Shown piece by piece: positions 1 through 11,919 of a DNA stretch of 64,000 nt. A model generated the notes under the pieces. The model saw only the letters and a program-made list of their open reading frames with translations. It did not search any database and had not been told where the DNA came from. Positions within the stretch are counted from its first letter, which is position 1; every line of letters begins with the position of its first letter. A program made the position numbers and the translations under genes. The DNA comes from Rana temporaria (taxonomy: Eukaryota; Chordata; Amphibia; Anura; Ranidae), in contig NC_053489.1 of NCBI RefSeq assembly GCF_905171775.1, positions 153,716,142 through 153,780,141 on the forward strand, read 5' to 3'.

Positions 1-81
1 GATACCCACAAAATGACCCCATTGTGGAAAGCAAACACCCAAATGTATTTTCTATGTGGCATTCTGAACTTGTCATTTTTT

Positions 82-1200
82 TTAAGTTTAAAATATTTTT
101 ATTGGAAAAAAGATTTCGTACATAACAGTGGTAATAGTGCATAACAGTGTATGTTACATCAAGTAGCTCAAAATTCCAGTGTATCACTAATATTGCAGAT
201 ATAACAAGAAAGGCATATGAGAAACTTCAGAACATAGAAAAGTAAGTAGTTAACTCAAGAGATAAGGTCAGGACTGTTTGGGGGCCCTTAAACCTGTCTC
301 GCTGTAACAGAAAAACTGACAGAGTGAAACATAGAAATCTACCTGCGGGTGACTGCCGGTCCACCCGAGAGGCTCCACACCTTTGGGAACTCTATGTGGA
401 AATGCGCGATGCCCCCAGGAACCCGCAACCCACCCCTCCCCTGCGCTCACCTTTGGTCCTCCGGTAAAGGCTAAAAAACTAAGCCCACCAGAACAATGAT
501 CAGCGCAAGTGTAGCAGATTGTCAACTGCGCAATGTCCCTGAAAGGAAAGAGGAGAAATGTGGGAGAGGAGAAAAGAGGTGTGAGGAGATAGGATCAAAA
601 AGGCAAAGGAGCATTCGTGGTTCCAGGCAGTATTCCAGGAAAGAGAGGTATATTGTAGGACATGGCCCAAGGTTCCCACGTGGCTTTAAACCTCTCAATT
701 TTGTCATAACATTTTGCTACTATTTGTTCTTGATCCATTATCCAAGACACTTTTCTCCTGAACCCTTGGAGGGAAACAGTGGTTTTCTTCTACGTCTTTG
801 CTATTGTTACTTTGGCTCCTAATAAAATAAAAAAATACAGTGCCTGAGAGTGCTTAGTTAGGTCAGGGATATAGTGATTTAGCAGTGCTATGCTGGGGTT
901 AGGAGTCACCATTGCCTTTGTCAAGGAGCTAATGGTGCGGAAGACTTTCTGCCAGAAGGATCTAATCCGAGGGCAGGTCCACCATATGTGGAGCATTGTG
1001 CCCTCCAGCTCACATCCCCTAAAACATAGAGGCGAGGTCCCTGGGTAGATCTTTGCCAGCCTGGAAGGGACATAGTACCACCTAGTCAATACTTTTAGAC
1101 TAGCTTCGATGACGAGGGATATATTGAGAATACCTTTGTAAGCTCACTATGATGTGCTAAACCAGTCTGAGGTAGTCCACGTGCTGCCCGTGTCCTCCTT
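82..1200 (-). mobile_element. 5'-truncated L1-type LINE insertion
   Basis: A minus-strand LINE fragment whose T-rich left edge is its poly(A) tail. It is flanked by a 16-bp direct repeat, GAACTTGTCATTTTTT, at 66-81 and 1201-1216, which is the target-site duplication. The 3' end (about 82-110 on the plus strand) reads, on the minus strand, as AATAAAAATATT followed by an A-run. It closely matches the 3' end of the full-length L1 at 7600-7626, so the two are related. Only the last part of ORF2 and the 3' UTR are present. This is the usual product of incomplete target-primed reverse transcription. Confidence 0.85.
500..1135 (-). pseudogene. L1 ORF2 C-terminal remnant
   Basis: On the minus strand from about 1089 the translation contains a cysteine/histidine-rich stretch (CFRGCELEGTMLHIWWTCP) followed by RSFW. 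This is the C-terminal zinc-knuckle-like region of L1-type ORF2 and matches, in motif order, the segment at 6780-6860 of the full-length element. A frameshift near 790 moves the rest of the C-terminus into another frame, where it continues to about 520. No reverse transcriptase or endonuclease part is present, so this is a dead fragment. It lies wholly inside the 82-1200 insertion. Confidence 0.75.
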
Positions 1201-1229
1201 GAACTTGTCATTTTTTCCACAAGTTTTTA

Positions 1230-1495
1230 TGAAATAGTGGAAAGAAAATTTATATTTCATTTTTCCAAAAACTTGTGGAAAAAAATGACATGTTTAACAG
1301 ACTTATTATACCTCATAGAAAATATGTTGGGGTGTTTTCTGAGTCTGTTGAACATGTCATTTTTTTCAACAGGTTTTTGGAAAAAGTGGAAAGAAAATGA
1401 AAATGTACCCTTTCCAAAAACTTGTGGAAAAAAATGACACGTTCAACAGACTTATTATACTTCATAGAAAATATGTTGGGGTGTTTTCTTTCCAA
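1230..1495. repeat. two-copy tandem duplication in the repeat background
   Basis: A segment of about 150 bp occurs twice in direct orientation. Landmarks such as CTTGTGGAAAAAAATGACA and CATAGAAAATATGTTGGGGT recur at about 1273/1424 and 1314/1465. The unit resembles sequence at 1-65 and 7800-7915, so the background that received the two L1 insertions is itself a repeat. The wording TTTCCAAAAT...GTCATTTTGTGGG suggests the interior of a DNA transposon, perhaps the piggyBac family found elsewhere in this window, but I cannot prove that by eye. Confidence 0.55.
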
Positions 1496-1760
1496 AATTG
1501 AGTCATTTTGTGGGTCTTTCCACTGTCTTGGTGCTCAAGAGCCTTCAAAAATGTGATAGGTTGTCAAGGAATTAGATGTGTAATGTATACCCCTAGAATG
1601 CCCGAAGGTAGGGGGGGCGTGGCTTGCGCGCGCACGTGAATGGACGCCTGAGCTGTGAGCTCCGCAAACCGGACCGGACAAAGATCGAATAACGGGTGCA
1701 CACACCGCTCCAACCGACACCACGGACACCACCCCAGCTCCCCCGGGTCCCGCTGACACG

Positions 1761-2929
1761 ATGCCCCGCAAGAGGCCGCAGGATCGCGGCCCAAAGAAGC
1801 TGGAGACCTTCTCCTTCCAGCCCCGCCGGAAAAACCAAGATGGCGCTGGCGGAGGTACAACGAGGCAGATGCTGGACTACACAGCTCTCCCCACAGCACA
1901 GCCACATGAGTTGAAATTACCTCAGCACGCCTTCCCGCCTGACACATCACCTGCCACCCCAGGGATGCAGAGCCCGGCGAAATCCAGGATGAGGATGGAC
2001 AGCCACGAGCAGGCCGCGGTCACAGTGAGTACAGGCCTGCATAATGACTCTGCCATATCAGCCTTACAGTCCTCCATTGCCCAATTTCCAACCACAGGAC
2101 AACCAGTCCTAGACACTACAATGAAGGACATGTTAATGACCTTGCAGTCCTCCCTCATGACTAATCTGTCATCTCTAATCAACACATTCTCTTTAGAGAT
2201 GAAACACATGGACAATAGATACAGTTCATAGAGAACAAAATGGAGGATTGCACTGACACAGTAAACGAACTAGTAGATGCCTATGCTGAGCAAAAGGAGG
2301 ACACATCCTGGATCAAAGCGAAACTCGCGGACCTCGAGGACAGATCCAGGCGCAATAATCTTAAGATCCGTGGGGTCCCAGAGTCAGTCCAACCAAAAGA
2401 ATTGCATGCCTATGCCACTGCCTTGTTCTCTAACATGCTTCCCGAGCTCACCCCTATTGAACTCACTGTTGACAGGATCCATAGAATCCCTAAACCCCGC
2501 CATCTTGAGGCTGATGTCCCACGAGACGTGCTACTAAGGGTACATTTCTACCAGGCGAAAGAGCAGATTCTACTGAAAGCAAGGGAAATGTCCCCGCTCC
2601 CAGAGCCCTATGCAAACATCCAGCTGTACGCAGACCTGTCGCAGTACACACTCCAGATGAGAAGGCAGCTCAAAACCATCACGAAGGCATTTCACAACCA
2701 CAAGATCATATACAAATGGCGACATCCAGCGACCATCTTGGTCACACATAACGGCATACCACATGCTATCTCCACCATGGAAGGGGACTTGAAGCTCCTG
2801 CACGCCTGGGGTATCCTACCAGAAACCTCCCGCAACGCACCAGATCATAACGGGCAACCTAACCCATTCACCTTTGGAGCTGAAAAAGGGAGACCCAAAA
2901 CGCAGCACCCAAGACAACAACCACGCTGA
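1761..2929 (+). pseudogene. L1 ORF1 RNA-binding protein, frameshifted
   Basis: ORF1 proteins of L1 elements coat the element RNA as trimers and act as chaperones. The start is ATG at 1761, giving a basic, Pro/Gln-rich N-terminus (MPRKRPQDRGPKK). The frame closes at 2229-2231, but a one-base shift near 2215-2222 restores a continuous frame to the stop at 2927-2929. The second part has a predicted helical stretch and then RSRRNNLKIRGVPES, the signature of the L1 ORF1 (Transposase_22 family) RRM-like core, followed by the C-terminal domain. Summed length of about 389 codons is normal for vertebrate L1 ORF1. One indel, which could also be an assembly error, is the only break seen. Confidence 0.8.
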
Positions 2930-3408
2930 GCAACAGTACAGTCCGGTTCGGTCATGCGACCCAGCACCTGCTCACCAGACTCTCCCCCATACTAAGTCAG
3001 CCGCTCTCACAGAGCAGTTAGTAGCTGACACCTGCTGGTCCCCTTGATAAGGGAACACTTCTCAGCTTGTTCTACACTGTTTGTACCTTCATTGGTGCTT
3101 GTTTTCACGTTTAAATCTCTCTTGTTTGCTCTTTTTTTTTGTTTCTGTTTCGAGATTACCCACCTGTGATTGACTCTTCCACCAGTGGAACTGTGCTTCC
3201 CTCATTTGCACCAACGGCACGGGCTGCTCTCATCGAACCACTGAGGGAACCCACATCTACCACTCTTTTCCACACTCCAGCGCATAGAAAAGATCCGGAT
3301 ACCTGCCCGAATTGACGACTCACCTCTCCGGCACCCCCGTCCATCTTCCTACCTACCGCAAAGAACTGTAAGTAAGTTTTGTATTACCACATCACCACAC
3401 ACAAGGCC

Positions 3409-6400
3409 ATGGGTATTAAAATACTCTCCCTTAATGCCAAGGGTCTAAACCACCCAGCAAAAAGAACATCTTTGTGGTCATCAGCTCTTGCCCACAAATG
3501 TGACGTGTTATGCGTCCAGGAGACCCACTTTGCCCAGAATGCTGCTCCTAAATGCTCCCACAAACAGTTCCCACATGTGTTCCAAGCCCAATACACCAAG
3601 AAACAGCGTGGAGTGATGATAGCCATCAGAGACTCTGTCACCTTTCTTCTGCACCAGTGTGTAACTGACCCGGAAGGTCGGTACATCTTTCTAGACTGTG
3701 AAATCAACAAAGTGCACTACACTTTAGTGTCTATCTACGTGCCGAACCAAGGCCAAATGTCGTTTCTTAGGAAAAGGATAAAAGCAATCCAAAAATTCCA
3801 AACAGGACACCTGCTTATCTGCGGGGATTTCAATAAGGTACCCAATAATACGTTGGACTCTACCGCTGCTCCACCACGCTGTACTTCATCTTTGGACTCA
3901 TTTATTTCTTCTCATGACCTATATGATGTGTGGAGGTGTTGTCACGCGAGCGAGAGGGACTTCACGTTTCTGTCGCCCCGTCACAACACCTACTCAAGGA
4001 TCGATCTGTTTTTAGCCGATAGCTGGATACTGCAAAGGGTTGTAGACGCCGAAATACACACCACCACCTGGTCAGATCATGCCCCCATAAGCCTCACTCT
4101 CTCTGACGATTCCTCTCACTCCACCCCCTACGTATGGAGGGTCAACAACTACCTCATTAACACCCCCAGCTACTCAGACACCATTAAACAAAAATTAGAA
4201 GAGTACTTTGAACTCAACCGGGCCTCTGTCTCTGACCCGGTGGTGGTGTGGACTGCCCACAAGGCAGTAATCCGGGGGGTCTTTATCCAAATGGGAGCAA
4301 GGGCAAAGAAAAACAGAACCAAACAGATAGATGACCTCACACAGACCCTGACTGCTACGGAAGCCCTTAACAAATCCAATCCTTCCCCTGACTTACAGGC
4401 AAAGATATTTACCTTACGACACGACCTACGGGCGACACTTCTCGAAAAACACCAAAAGGCATATAAAATATTCAAAGCACAATCCTACTCCACAGGGAAC
4501 AAAGCAAGCAAAGCAATGTCCCTAAGAATCAAAGGCCATAGGACCAAAACGAAAATCCCCTACTTACTCCACCCCCTCTCAGGAGAAAAACTTCTTAAAC
4601 CCCAACTGATTGCGAATGCATTTAGTACCTACTATGAGGTATTGTATAACCTTAAAGATGACCCTGCCACCGTCCAACCCTCCCCGACCATGATCCGACA
4701 GTTCCTGGAGAGTGTAAATCTACCATCAGTTACCCCTACACAGCTGGCCACGCTAAATAGCCCCTTCACAACTGAATCTTTAGAGTAATTAACGAACTCC
4801 CATCCTCCAAATCCCCAGGCCCAGATGGGTTCACAGGGGAATACTATCACAAATTCCAACACATCCTAGCCCCCACAATGCAGCACATGTTCAACAGAGC
4901 CGCTGAAGCGGCCTCGTTCCCAGCAGAAATGCTTGCAGCCACAGTAGTGACCTTGCCCAAACCGGGTAAAGACCCCGTCTCCTCGAAAAACTTCCGCCCC
5001 ATTTCCCTACTAAATGTGGACCTAAAAATATTTGCCAAACTGATTGCCAAACGACTGGAAAACATTCTCCCCTTGCTCATTTCCCCTGACCAATCAGGAT
5101 TCACCAAAGGGCGTCAAGCATCTGACGCCACTCGGCGAATGATAAACATAATACACCACGTTGAGACCACTGGAACGCCTTCTCTGCTTCTTTCCCTGGA
5201 TGCAGAGAAGGCGTTCGACAGGGTCCACTGGGGATACGTTTCAGCAACATTGACCAAATTTGGCCTAGTGGGCGGCATCCACGACGCCATTATGGCTCTT
5301 TACTCCAACCCCTCAGCTCGTGTCCTCTCGGCGGATGCCCTCTCTACACCCTTCCAGATCACAAATGGAACGAGACAAGGATGCCCCCTATCACCCCTAA
5401 TATTTAACCTTGTAATGGAACCCCTAGCAGAAACTATACGATCAAATAAAAACATTTCAGGAGTAAGAATAGCAGAATTAGAACACAAAATCAGTCTATT
5501 TGCGGACGATGTGATCCTTTCAGTCACAGACCCTGAACGCTCCCTCCCTGAGATCCAGAGGATGCTAGCCTGGTTTAGCGAGGTTTCCTTCTACAAAGCG
5601 AATGAAACCAAATCCTACATGCTTGACCTAGGAATCGAAAAATCTTCTAAGAACCACATAACCAGCAATTTTCCATACGTATGGGCCAAAGATAGCATTA
5701 CATATCTGGGGATTCAGCTCACTCCCACCACTAAGGCCTTATTTGCCGCCAATTTCCTACCGATTCGATCCAAATGGCAGGCGGATCTCGCCAGGCTGAC
5801 ATCCTTTGAGCTCTCATGGTCGGGCCGCTTGGCGGCATTTAAAATGCTCTACCTTCCACAAATATTATATCTGTTCAGGACACTTCCCATACCCATACCC
5901 CGTAAATACTTCACATCATTGCAATCGATACTGTCAAAATGTGTTTGGAAAGACAAAAAAGCTAGATGTAGTCATGCCCGAATGGTGAAACACCGCTCGG
6001 CAGGAGGCATGGGTTATGTCGACTTCAGAGACTACTATATGGCCTCTGTGTTAACACAAACTAAAGAATGGATAGCACCCGGCCCTCCCTCCACACTATG
6101 GGGTAGAATAGAAGAAGCCTCGATCCCGCATCATAGCCTACCAGCCTGGCTATTTGCCACCGCAATGGGGGCGAAACCCCCCCCGTATGTCCCCTACCGT
6201 CTACGCGACCCTATCGGCCTGGTACCAACTCACACGCTCACTCACGGCCCACGACATACGATCCACACTACCTATCCCAGTAGAAACACTACAGATATTT
6301 ATGGTGTCCACGTCCTACTCTCGCTGGAAGGCATTGGGGATAACCCACATCTCCGACCTGATAACAGGTAAAGACATGAAGCTCTTCCCAGACCTTCAAA

Positions 6401-7197
6401 CACAATTTCGCATCCCAGACTCTGATCTGTTCCTCTATCTCCGTACCCGACACTGCCTCCTCTCATTAGCCACGTGGACTTGTTCTCTCCCTCAAAAAGC
6501 GTGAATCTATTACAGATCCCCCTCGGCCCACAATAAGGGAATCTCAACCTTCTACACCCTGCTTGGCTCCAAAACCACATTCACCAGTTGCAATGCAATG
6601 GTTACATGGGAAAAAGACCTAGGACAAGAATTTTCCTTGGCACAATGGGAAAAAGCAGGCCAATCTACGTACAAAGCCACGTGCTGTTCCACCCTGTGGG
6701 AACTGGCATTCAAACTGACCAATCGCTGGTATATTACCCCTGACAGAATCTCCAAATTTGACCCCACACTTGACAATAAATGTTGGAGGAAATGCGGCCT
6801 GAAGGGTGATCTACTACACACACTTTGGGGATGCCCGAAACTAGACCACTATTGGACCTTAGTATTCAAACTCCTCAAGGACGTCACAAAAGTATCTTTG
6901 GACAGACAACCGGCCGTGGCGATTCTTTCACTGACTATAGAACGCGTCCCTCCCCCATCGAGGATGATCACAATGCATATCCTCTTGGCTGCACGCCTTA
7001 ACATCACCAGAAAATGGAAAGATCCAGACCCTCCCACACTCAGAGACGTGGTACACACCACGCATACCCACTTTATATATGAAACCACCCTAGCACTCCG
7101 CCACAGTAATAAAACACAAAACCTCAAGAAATGGCAACTATGGACTGACTGGGTAGGATCATCAGGATTAACTGATACACTTTCTTCCCCTCTTTGA
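3409..7197 (+). pseudogene. L1 ORF2 (endonuclease, reverse transcriptase), broken
   Basis: ORF2 nicks target DNA and copies the element RNA. The likely start is ATG 3409 (MGIKILSLNAKGLN), inside a frame already open from 3379. The apurinic-type endonuclease spans roughly the first 235 codons with QETHF, GDFN, and the terminal WSDHAP motif. The RT domain follows after a frameshift near 4782 (stop at 4786-4788), with KSPGPDG, DAEKAFDRV, GTRQGCPLSP and the catalytic FADD. A second frameshift lies in a C-run near 6177-6185. An in-frame TGA stop is at 6502-6504. The C-terminal Cys/His knuckle (CWRKCGL, HTLWGCPKL) is near 6780-6850. With two indels and one nonsense codon the copy is not functional. 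Confidence 0.85.
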
Positions 7198-7602
7198 TTG
7201 ACCAGACGTAGTGACTTGCCACACAGTGATGGGTAATACTCTTAATTCCCCCGGGAGGGGGGGGGGTCCTCGCCGGGACACAGTATAGTTCCCGGAAGGG
7301 GTGTCCCGGGAGGGGACCCGCCCTACCCTTCAACAGAACCTCGGCATTGATCTTTTAATGCATTGTATGTTTGTTTAAGATGTTGACAGTTCGACCCACG
7401 AACACAGGGCGAAAAGAAAATCTGCCCTATTTTGTATGTTACTCCATGTATGTTATCTCTTGTGCTGATTGACAATGACCACAACGGATAGAGGTATAAC
7501 GTGTTCTGTTATTGAAAGCTCTTAATGTTCCTCCTCCGTAAGGAAAATATGTAAAAATTGTATGGCACATGAAATGTTGAAATGTATGACAATTCAATTA
7601 CC

Positions 7603-7626
7603 AATAAAAATCTATTGAGTTAAAAA
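7603..7626 (+). terminator. L1 polyadenylation signal and tail
   Basis: AATAAA at 7603-7608 lies about 20 bp before a short A-run and the right target-site duplication. This is the 3' processing signal of the LINE transcript. Confidence 0.7.
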
Positions 7627-7642
7627 AGAATGCCCGAAGGTA

Positions 7643-8245
7643 CTCCTTGGATGTTGGGCCTGTCTACCCGGCTAGGCTTGGGAAAGGTCTTACACATGTG
7701 GTAACCCCACATGTGTGTGATTGCAAGTATGCCTATGCCGTGTGTGATAAATAACTTAATATGAAAAATGTGTGGTAAAAAAAAATGTTTATTTTCTTAA
7801 ATCTTCAAAGAATTGTGGAAAAAAAATTACAACTTGAAAAAACTCACTTTGCCTCTTATGAAATACATTGGACAGTCTACTTTCCAAAATGGGGTAATTT
7901 GGGGGTCCCAGGGCCATGACATTCTTACCTGAGTGAGCTTTATAAAGAAGACCTCCAGCTTCCTGAAGAGAAACCTAAGGAGCACCATAGAGCCTTTATC
8001 CACCATAAATTGATGATTGAGAGATCAAACAGAGGACCCCTAGAGAGGAGCAGATGCCAAAGCATCACCAGATTTACGATATCATTACATGTTTATCTAA
8101 AGCTATACCAAGATGAGAGGCTAGTGAGCAGAGAGGTGACACTATAGTGGAAGAAAGGAAAGATTACACAACTGTATAGACAATAACAGCTATTGGTGAA
8201 GGGATACACCAGTATATAAAAAAATGATGCTGTTGGAATAGTCAC
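7643..8245. other. repeat background, then unassigned sequence
   Basis: To about 7930 this continues the repeat background interrupted by the L1 at 1611: TTTCCAAAATGGGG and GGGGGTCCCAG resemble 1490-1540. From about 7930 to 8245 I see no coding frame, TIR or tandem structure and cannot assign it. Confidence 0.4.
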
Positions 8246-8248
8246 TTT

Positions 8249-8953
8249 GGGCCAGATTCACGTAGATGGGTGTATTTTTGGGCGGGCGTAACGTATTTGA
8301 TTTACGTTACACCGCCGCAAGTTTTTCAGGCAAGTGCTTTATTCACAAAGCACTTGCCTGTAAAGTTGCGGCGGCGTAGCGTAAATCACCCGGCGGAATT
8401 TTCAAATTTGGCGGGTAGGGGACGTGTTTCATTTAAATGAAGCGCGTCCCCGCGCCGAACGAACTGCGCATGCGCCGTCCCTAAAAAATCCCGGCGTGCA
8501 TTGCTCCAAATGACGTCGCAATGACGTCATTGGTTTCGTCGTGAGCGTAACTTACGTCCAGCTGTTTTCTGAATCGGCGTATGCAAACGACGTAAAATTT
8601 CAAAATTCGACGTGGGAACGATGGCCATACTTAACATTGCCTGTGCCTCATAGACCCAGGGGTAACTATATACGCTGGAAAAAGCCGAACGCAAACGACG
8701 TAAAAAATATCTGAATCGGCGGAAATCCTCATTTGCATATTCGTTGCGTAAAAAACCCGAAACGCCACCTAGCGGCCGGCCTGGAATTGCAGCCTAAGAT
8801 CCGACGGTGTAAGACACTTACACCTGTCAGATCTTAGGAATATCTATGCATAACTGATTCTCTGAATCAGTCGCATAGATGCGACCAGCAGAACTCAGAG
8901 ATACGACGGCGTATCAGGAGATACACTGTCGTATCTCTTTGTGAATCTGGCCC
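8249..8953. mobile_element. Harbinger-type MITE, GGGCCAGATTCAC family
   Basis: A 705-bp non-autonomous element with terminal inverted repeats: GGGCCAGATTCACG on the left and GTGAATCTGGCCC on the right. It is flanked by TTT on both sides (8246-8248, 8954-8956). Inside are further long inverted repeats, including CACCGCCGCAAGTTT against AAAGTTGCGGCGG (8310-8370) and GTAAGACACTTACAC. Other copies here (36119, 52909) have TTA or TAA duplications, the 3-bp TWA preference of PIF/Harbinger. A relative at 15786 contains HARBI1-like coding sequence, which supports the family name. Confidence 0.8.
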
Positions 8954-9406
8954 TTTATGTTTAAGCCTATATCCATTACCCCCTGATTTATACTGAATTT
9001 CTGACAGCAGCTGGATCACTTTCACCCACACATATAGGTGTCCGTTTATGAAGCAGTGAAATATATTCACTGCTTTATTCGCCGGCATTCACAGTGGAGA
9101 TCTTTCTCCTCTGGATGCCTGTTTATGAAGCAGAGTAGATCGCTTCACCCTTGGAGGAGTGAAGCGATCTACCAATGCTTCCAACACTCAAGAACGGCCC
9201 CTGATACTGGAATCTGACGAGACTTTATGAGATTACAGTACCAGAAACACCGAGATGTCAGTTTACTAAGCAGTGATAAATTATCACCACTCAGTACACT
9301 GACAGACGGCGTGGTTAATGTTAATAAAATAACGAGTCCTCCTACAAAATATATATATATGTATACACACACACACACATTATATATTCATGTATATACA
9401 CACACA

Positions 9407-10089
9407 CAGGGCTTTTTTCTCAGAGTATAGGTGCAGGAACTCCCCCTTTCTGAGCCACCCCATTTCTCCTCCCCCTACCCACCTCCGAGGACCATTACTT
9501 GGCTCCACCCCCTGCCCACCTTCCAGTACTGCCCTTTATAGAGAATACAGAATCAAGTATAATTTTTTGGTGCCAAGTAATTTGTATGGAATTTTCTAAC
9601 AAGAAAAACAGTCAAATAGATCTTTTGCATAGAACCTTGAGCAGCAATAGATCTCCCTACAACAATAATGGACCACCGACAGCAAAATATCCCCCAGAAA
9701 AAATAGACCGTCAGTAGAAATAGACTCCCCAGCAATGATCAACCCCCAGCAGCAACAACAGATATCCCCACAGCCAGCATCAAGAGACACTCCAGCAGCC
9801 AGCAACTATAGACCCCTCCCTTAACAGTAGATCTCTCCCAGCAACAACTAACCCCCCCAGCAACATAAGACCCACCCCCACCAACAATAGATCTCCCACC
9901 AGTAACAACAGACTTCCTCAGCAACAATAGACCCCATCCCCATGCTAAAATAGACCCCCCAGCTACAATAGATCCCCCAGAAGCCAGCATGAGCAGACCC
10001 TTTAGCACACCCAAGCACCCCTTGCACACATTTAGTTCTGGAGGTGCCGGAACTGCGTTCCCCCGCGTTCCTGCTGGAAAAAAGCCCTG
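9407..10089. mobile_element. non-autonomous hAT-like element
   Basis: Starts CAGGGCTTTTTTC and ends GGAAAAAAGCCCTG, an inverted pair. The 8 bp on the left (CACACACA) and right (TACACACA, 10090-10097) match at 7 of 8, as expected for an 8-bp hAT duplication, although the site is a CA microsatellite. The inside is non-coding and mostly a degenerate tandem array. It sits inside the TIR element at 9036-10535. Confidence 0.65.
9616..10000. repeat. degenerate minisatellite of AGCAACAATAGA...CCCCC units
   Basis: Roughly 25-30-bp units built on CAGCAACAATAGAYCCCCC recur about a dozen times with drift. Both strands give short open frames here, but they are repeats of the unit, not genes. Confidence 0.7.
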
Positions 10090-10544
10090 TACACACATAT
10101 TATATATATATATATATATACATGTACACATTATTTATATATGTATATATATGTATACACATAAATATTACAGGGGGACGTGGCTACAGTGTTGGGGGAG
10201 TCTGAACGAGGTAGAAAGAAGATAAAAATCTTCCTCCTTCCTCCTCATATCCCCCGAGATTCCCTCTTCACTCCCCGATTCTTCACCTCTGAGCTGGTGA
10301 ATCGGGGAGTGTGAATTCTGACACAGATCACCAGTGAAGTGCTCAGATCGCAGCTTCATGAACTGGCCATTTCTGTGTCATTCAATGAGACTTCTCACTG
10401 TGCAGAGATCATCGGCGGGAGAACAAGTTCAAACACTTCTCCCCCGATTATCTCTGTTTCATAAACGGTTTATGAGCATTGATCAGTGGCGATCCTTGGG
10501 ATCACTGCTGATCACTGCTTCATAAACGGACACCTTTGTGATAG

Positions 10545-10928
10545 CGTGAGAGCAATACACTACACATTTTGGGGATATTTGTACTTTCCTGGCATTTTCA
10601 GGCCTGAAGAAATGAGATAGGCAGTCAGTATATCAGGATTAATCAATTTACAATGATTGGCACCATAGCCTGTAGACTACATAGACTAAATAATGTACAC
10701 TGATTTGGTTTTTTTTTTTTTACCAAAGAAATGTAGCAGTTTTTGGCATACATTTATGAAGAGAATTTAAGTGGAGATTAAATATCACCAAAAGAAAGCT
10801 CTAACTGTCTCAAAAAAATATAAAACTGTTGTTTGGGTTCAGTGTTGCATGACTGAGGATTGTCATTCAAAGCTGAAAATTGGCCTGGGCAGGAAGCGGG
10901 TAAAAGTGTCTGGTATTAAGGTGGTTAA
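10545..10928 (-). mobile_element. piggyBac-family fragment (minus orientation)
   Basis: The right end, GAAAATTGGCCTGGGCAGGA through AAGGTGGTTAA, is the reverse complement of the TTAACCAC...CAGGCCAATTTTCAG end seen at 41775 and 62304. It ends with TTAA at 10925-10928. The inner motifs AAAGAAAGCTCTA and TGCATGACTGAGGATTGTCATT are also shared. The left part is decayed and its limit is approximate. Confidence 0.6.
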
Positions 10929-11919
10929 TTTAATATATTATTTAATGTGGTAAATATTTTATGTAATTAATTGTTTTTATTAAAAATGCTGGTTGATCAT
11001 TTTTCTATATGGCCCTTTGCTATTTGTGCTTCAAAAATACACTATATCAATTTTCAGCAGTAATGTTACTATTATTTTTATGTAGAAGTTGAAAACCATA
11101 ACAATGTATTTTTTTATTTTTTCCTATTTTTTTCAGTATTAAAAAACATTTCTCTTCTCTTTGGTATCAGATAAAAAAAAAAAGCACAATGCAAAAGGGT
11201 ACACCATTCTTGAAAGTGTTCTGAGGTACTGGAACACAGCAAGCAATATTAACAGCATAGATGTATGTTTAAATATATGTGTCAAAAGCCTAAATTACAT
11301 TCATATCTGTTCAGGCCATTTTTTGTGTGATCTGGTTTACAATCTGATCTCTAGGAAATGTATTGCTTGGTGACCTTGAAATATGAATGTTACAAGCTGC
11401 ATTGCTTATCTTACTACCTGTCAGTATCAACAAGTAAAACTATTATTGCTACTTTGAAATAAACCAGCAATGGTAAGAGAAATTCTACAGTTAAACCTAG
11501 CAGACATGAAGCCTATATTACTTATTTATGGCATAACATGAATCATCTGCACTTTCCCTGATAAGCCCTGGGCTGTGTGCCTTTCATTTCAACTGACATT
11601 TTGCTGCCATTCTCCAGACTAAGTAACTACTGTGCAATCTCTTCAAACTGATGTATGGTCATTGTTTTGTGCAAAATGCATTTTTAAGTCAATTGTAAGG
11701 TTTTTTAAAGAGGATATGATTCGACAAAGAGCAGTATTTCACATAAGAGAAAAAAGCTGTTTTTCAACTCCTAAATTACAAAAATGCTTTCCACACAGAA
11801 AATTTCAGGAGAAGGTATTTGCTAGTGGAAAGCCCCATTTAGTTTTCCAAAAGATTTACTGAATTACTGTGTTTATCATATTCCAATTTAATATACTCTA
11901 TATCCAAGGCTTCTTCCAT
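10929..11919. other. AT-rich sequence with no recognised feature
   Basis: About 1 kb of A/T-rich DNA. Short frames (for example 11161-11373, 11632-11862) lack family motifs and look like chance. It may be unique host sequence or an old repeat. Confidence 0.4.

Larger units (their letters stand above)
1611..7626 (+). mobile_element. near full-length L1-type LINE with TSD
   Basis: A 6.0-kb LINE flanked by the 16-bp duplication AGAATGCCCGAAGGTA at 1595-1610 and 7627-7642. The 5' end begins with a G-run (GGGGGGGCGTGGCTTG). A nearly identical start is seen, inverted, at 26632 for another L1, so this is the true 5' end of the family. Order: 5' UTR of 150 bp, ORF1 (1761-2929), an unusually long spacer of about 480 bp, ORF2 (3409-7197), and a 430-bp 3' UTR ending in AATAAA and a short A-run. 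It carries only a few disabling changes (see the ORF entries), so it is fairly young but not coding-intact. Confidence 0.9.
9036..10535. mobile_element. TIR element AGGTGTCCGTTTATG, with nested hAT
   Basis: The ends are mirror images: AGGTGTCCGTTTATGAAGCA at 9036 and its complement ending at 10535. Several internal hairpins are visible, for example GATCGCTTCAC/GTGAAGCGATC (9150-9171) and CACTCCCCGATTC/GAATCGGGGAGTG (10270-10312). Removing the hAT element at 9407-10089 leaves about 0.8 kb. There is no coding capacity. I could not establish a clean TSD, so the superfamily is unknown. Confidence 0.6.

Noticed and set aside
9616..10131. 130-codon Gly/Cys-rich minus-strand frame
   Set aside because: It is the hAT-internal minisatellite read on the minus strand.
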